Shown here: in pieces, positions 6,145 through 8,474 of the stretch
Position numbering within the stretch: position 1 is the stretch's first letter
How the letters are laid out: every line of letters begins with the position of its first letter
Assembly (NCBI GenBank): GCA_029777215.1
Contig: JAKOSQ010000113.1
Coordinates: 1 to 8,474 of the forward strand
Source of the DNA: Bacillota bacterium
Lineage (GTDB): Bacteria > Bacillota > Clostridia > Oscillospirales > Oscillospiraceae
Direction of reading: 5' to 3'
Length of the DNA: 8,474 bases
Translations under genes and position numbers: made by a program
The notes under the pieces: generated by a model
What the model was told of the DNA's origin: nothing
Databases searched by the model: none
The model's input: only the letters and a program-made list of their open reading frames with translations

Positions 6145-7190
6145 TGACGGAAGCGGAATTTGAAGCTTATACAGACTACATCACCGATACCCTGCTCGCG
6201 CTGCTCGCGATCGACAGCCCCACGGGCTACACCGAGAACGCCGCGGACTTTGTCCAGCGCGAATTTACCGCGCTCGGCTACGTCCCGCAGCGGACGGTCA
6301 AGGGCGGCGTGCTGGTCTGTCTCGGCGGCGAGCGGGAGGATGACGGCGTGCTGCTCGAGTCCCACGTCGACACGCTCGGCGGCATGGTCTGCAAAATCAG
6401 CGACAGCGGCCGGCTGCGCCTGTCCCCGCTCGGCGGGCTCGAGCCGAACAACGCGGAGGCCGAAAACGTCCGCGTCGTGACAAAATTCTCCGGTGCCTTT
6501 GAGGGCAGCTTTCAGCTCAAAGACGCCTCGGTACACGTCAACGGCAGCTACCACGAAAAGGCCCGCGCCTTCGACGGCATGGAGGTCGTCCTCGACGAGG
6601 ACGTCAAAAAGGCCGACGACGTCCGGGCACTCGGCATCTCGGTCGGCGACATCGTCTGCTTTGAGCCGCGCGCGCGGGTCACGCGCTCCGGCTACATCAA
6701 AAGCCGCTTTCTGGACGACAAGCTCAGCGTCGCGATCCTGCTCGGTTATGCGAAGTATTTAAAGGAACAGGGCGTCGTCCCCGCGCGCCGGCTCTGGGTC
6801 CACGTGACCGTCTACGAGGAGGTCGGCCACGGCGGCTGCGCCTCCGTTCCCGCAGGCGTGACTGAGGCGATTTCGGTGGACATGGGCTGTGTCGGCGAGG
6901 ACCTGTCCTGCACGGAAAAGCAGGTGTCGATCTGCGCCAAGGACAGCCGCGGGCCCTACAGCTATGAGGTCGTGAAGGGTCTCATCGAGGCAGCCCGCCG
7001 CGTCGGCGCGGACTACGCCGTGGACGTCTATCCGCACTACGGCTCGGACGTTGAGGCGACGCTCTCGGCGGGCGCGGACGTGCGCCACGGGCTCATCGGC
7101 GCGGGCGTCTACGCCTCGCACGGCTATGAGCGCTCCCACCGCGAGGGCGCAAAAAACGTTTTGAAGCTGCTCATCGGCTATCTCGGCTGA
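6144..7190 (+). CDS. M42-family metallo-aminopeptidase (glutamyl aminopeptidase/FrvX type)
   Basis: The 348-aa length is normal for M42 cytoplasmic aminopeptidases, which form dodecameric shells and trim N-terminal residues from peptides using two metal ions. Expected residues are all visible: H74 with D76 (ESHVDT), bridging D191 (FLDDK), catalytic E225 and ligand E226 (YEEVGHGG), D246 (SVDMGC) and H326 (YASHGYERSH). The middle, about residues 85-175, carries the usual inserted beta domain. The last ligand region reads SHGYE where many family members have RYxHSPxE, so a distinct subfamily is possible; specificity cannot be told. It starts inside the stop of the upstream two-TM gene (TAATG), with only a purine-rich AAAGAAGAAAA before it. 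rlmD follows after 11 nt. No signal peptide is seen. Confidence 0.92.
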   Translation: MTEAEFEAYTDYITDTLLALLAIDSPTGYTENAADFVQREFTALGYVPQRTVKGGVLVCLGGEREDDGVLLESHVDTLGGMVCKISDSGRLRLSPLGGLEPNNAEAENVRVVTKFSGAFEGSFQLKDASVHVNGSYHEKARAFDGMEVVLDEDVKKADDVRALGISVGDIVCFEPRARVTRSGYIKSRFLDDKLSVAILLGYAKYLKEQGVVPARRLWVHVTVYEEVGHGGCASVPAGVTEAISVDMGCVGEDLSCTEKQVSICAKDSRGPYSYEVVKGLIEAARRVGADYAVDVYPHYGSDVEATLSAGADVRHGLIGAGVYASHGYERSHREGAKNVLKLLIGYLG

Positions 7191-7201
7191 AAGGAAACAC
7201 C

Positions 7202-8353
7202 ATGGAAAACTGTCTCTACGCCGCACAGGGCTGCGGCGGCTGCTCGCTGCTCGCGACACCCTATGAAACGCAGCTTCTGCAAAAGCAGGCGCGCGTCGAC
7301 GAGCTGCTGACGCCCTTTTGCGTCACAGAGCCGATCATCGGCATGGAAACGCCGTACCACTACCGCAACAAGGCCATTTTGAGCTTTGCCCCCCTGCCGC
7401 ACAGCCGCCGCTTTGCATCGGGCATCTATGCCGCCGGGAGCCACCGCCTTGTCCCGGTCACGGACTGCCTGCTGCAGGACGCCCGGCTCACAGAGGTTTT
7501 GCAAAAGGCCGCCGAAGCGGCGGCGAATTGTCACCTCCCGGCGTGGGACGAGGACCGCGAGGCCGGCCTTTTGCGCCACATGGTCGCGCGGCGCGGCGTG
7601 AAAACGGGGGAGATCTCCCTCGCGGTCGTGACGGCGGAGGCCGTCTTCCCCGGCAGCCGCGACTTCACGAAGGCGGTCACGAAGGCCTGCCCGGACATCG
7701 TCACCGTCGTGCAGAACATCAACACCCGCAAGACGAGCGCCGTTTTGGGCGACACGGAAAAGGTCCTGTTCGGTAAGGGCTTTCTGACGGACGAGCTGTG
7801 CGGCAGCCGCTTTCAGATCTCGACCCGCGCGTTTTATCAGGTGAACCCGGTGCAGACGGAAAAGCTCTACGCGCTCGCGCTCGAGTACGCGGGCCTCACG
7901 GGCAAAGAGACGGTGCTCGACGCCTACTGCGGCATCGGCACGATCGCGCTCACGGCGGCGAAAAAGGCCAAAAGCGTCGCGAGCGTGGAGCTCTCGGCGG
8001 ACGCCGTCCGAAACGCGCGGCACAACGCGCGCATGAACGGGATCGAAAACGCGGTCTTCGCCTGCGGCGACGCGGGCGAGGCGCTTGAGGGCGCGGCAAA
8101 CGCCGGCGAGCGCTTTGACGTCGTCTTCCTCGACCCCCCGCGCGAGGGCGCGAGTGAACAGTTCCTCGCAAGCCTTGACAGAGCCGCGCCGAAGCGCGCG
8201 GTTTACGTCTCCTGCAACCCGGAAACGCTTGCGCGCGACCTGAGCTTCCTCAAGAAGCGCGGCTGGCACGTCCTCCGCGCCCGCCCCGTGGACATGTTCC
8301 CTCACACAGAGCACGTTGAGACGGTCGTATTGATGTCACGGGCAAAAGATTGA
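7202..8353 (+). CDS. rlmD: 23S rRNA m5U methyltransferase, RlmD/RumA type, lacking TRAM domain
   Basis: This 383-aa TrmA/RlmC/RlmD-family enzyme methylates C5 of a uridine in 23S rRNA with SAM. A 4Fe-4S cysteine set lies at C4, C11, C14 and C89. The methyltransferase half shows FYQVNP (211-216), SAM motif DAYCGIGT (240-247), DPPREG (311-316), the catalytic cysteine C338 in YVSCNP and the general base E373 in HVETV. Most homologues are about 430-460 aa with an N-terminal TRAM RNA-binding domain. Here the protein starts directly at the Fe-S cysteines, so TRAM is absent. RlmCD in Firmicutes can modify both U747 and U1939, so the target position is not certain. The ATG at 7202 follows AAAGGAAA, 11 nt after the M42 stop. 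The last 15-20 codons use AT-rich synonyms unlike the rest of the gene. Confidence 0.93.
   Translation: MENCLYAAQGCGGCSLLATPYETQLLQKQARVDELLTPFCVTEPIIGMETPYHYRNKAILSFAPLPHSRRFASGIYAAGSHRLVPVTDCLLQDARLTEVLQKAAEAAANCHLPAWDEDREAGLLRHMVARRGVKTGEISLAVVTAEAVFPGSRDFTKAVTKACPDIVTVVQNINTRKTSAVLGDTEKVLFGKGFLTDELCGSRFQISTRAFYQVNPVQTEKLYALALEYAGLTGKETVLDAYCGIGTIALTAAKKAKSVASVELSADAVRNARHNARMNGIENAVFACGDAGEALEGAANAGERFDVVFLDPPREGASEQFLASLDRAAPKRAVYVSCNPETLARDLSFLKKRGWHVLRARPVDMFPHTEHVETVVLMSRAKD
8297..8353 (+). other. Candidate integration (att) site at the 3' end of rlmD
   Basis: From about 8297 the gene changes from GC-ending codons to CCT, ACA, GTT, GTA, TTG, TCA, GCA, AAA and GAT, while still encoding the conserved end HVETVVLM. 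The 3' end of rumA/rlmD is a known insertion target of integrative elements in Firmicutes, where recombination regenerates the C-terminus from element DNA. The second att copy would lie outside the window, so this is inference from composition and precedent. Confidence 0.3.
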
Positions 8354-8357
8354 GAGA

Positions 8358-8389
8358 GCTGAAAACCCTTATATATCAAGGGTTTTAGC
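8358..8389 (+). terminator. Stem-loop after rlmD, probable terminator
   Basis: AAAACCCTT (8362-8370) pairs perfectly with AAGGGTTTT (8378-8386) around ATATATC. GCT (8358-8360) and AGC (8387-8389) extend it past a bulged G. It begins 4 nt after the stop of rlmD. The T-run lies within the stem, as in A/T-flanked bidirectional terminators, so it could work either way. GGGTTTT can also pair with a downstream GAAACCC, so the structure may be switchable. Confidence 0.5.
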
Positions 8390-8409
8390 ACACATGGGTG
8401 TGAAACCCA
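8389..8409 (+). other. Two overlapping alternative hairpins in the leader of the last ORF
   Basis: CACAC (8389-8393) can pair with GTGTG (8398-8402), or TGGGT (8395-8399) with ACCCA (8405-8409). The two cannot form together. They lie 14-34 nt before the ATG at 8423. This could be an attenuator-like leader or simply symmetric DNA at a recombination site. Confidence 0.35.
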
Positions 8410-8422
8410 CCAGGCGAAAAAC

Positions 8423-8474
8423 ATGAAAATATCGCTTCGTGGAAACAAGTCCAAAGGGGCTGTTTTGATAGTCA
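8423..8474 (+). CDS. Possible start of a membrane or prepilin-like protein, truncated by window edge
   Basis: The visible 17 residues are MKISLRGNKSKGAVLIV: a short basic N-terminus, then a glycine and the start of a hydrophobic run. This is the shape of type IV prepilin-like, PilX-like or TadE/TadG-like N-termini (cleavage after KG), but equally of any signal anchor. A weak AGG lies about 8 nt upstream. Only 52 nt are available, so neither the frame nor the family is secure. Confidence 0.35.
   Translation, partial: MKISLRGNKSKGAVLIV

Noticed and set aside
7178..8314. A 378-codon open frame on the minus strand opposite rlmD
   Set aside because: It is a mirror of GC-rich rlmD codons, has a low-complexity R/A/V/D composition and no known motif, while rlmD on the + strand shows all family motifs.
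1..8474. tRNA, rRNA, CRISPR array, toxin-antitoxin or phage-defence operon
   Set aside because: No cloverleaf, no regularly spaced repeats, and no toxin, nuclease or defence motifs were seen; the two-TM protein next to the Xre gene is not a recognisable toxin.

Overview
The window looks like chromosome from a GC-rich Firmicute of the class Clostridia, probably Oscillospirales. This is inferred from gene content (a stand-alone HD protein, a YyaL/DUF255 protein, an Xre regulator with a membrane domain, M42 peptidase, RsmJ- and RlmD-type rRNA methyltransferases), purine-rich Shine-Dalgarno sites and codon choice. No rRNA, tRNA, CRISPR array or intact insertion sequence was seen. Base composition is visibly mosaic: AT-richer patches at about 1-510, 3450-3800 and 8300-8474 separate two GC-rich blocks.

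Left block. A 5'-truncated DUF3298-type gene (+) runs in from the left edge and ends at a strong intrinsic terminator. It converges on a minus-strand operon, and a long imperfect inverted repeat lies between the two. The operon reads, in transcription order, a small ORF (about 55-60 aa), an HD-domain protein whose ATG overlaps the small ORF's stop as ATGA, and a YyaL/DUF255 thioredoxin-like protein. A plausible promoter lies just upstream of the small ORF.

Middle, about 3450-3831. This AT-richer segment holds no intact gene. It carries a good promoter and the first roughly 32 codons of a serine recombinase, cut off abruptly. A stretch just before it resembles the conserved motif of a MobC relaxosome protein, though a reading on the opposite strand competes with it. 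I read the segment as the remnant of an integrated or mobilizable element, or as a rearrangement or assembly junction.

Right block, all + strand. An RsmJ-like 16S rRNA methyltransferase comes first. After a 149-nt structured gap there is a tight four-gene unit: an Xre regulator with about six membrane segments, a small two-TM protein, an M42 aminopeptidase (its start overlaps the previous stop by one base) and an RlmD/RumA-type 23S rRNA m5U methyltransferase. The last codons of rlmD switch to AT-richer usage and are followed by nested, mutually exclusive hairpins and the start of a new ORF with a prepilin-like N-terminus. Because the 3' end of rumA/rlmD is a known integration target for ICEs in Firmicutes, this right edge may be the attachment end of an element lying mostly outside the window.

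No complete new system is visible. The best leads are the two candidate element boundaries (about 3450-3831 and 8297-8474) and the unexplained Xre-TM / two-TM pair in front of M42 and rlmD.
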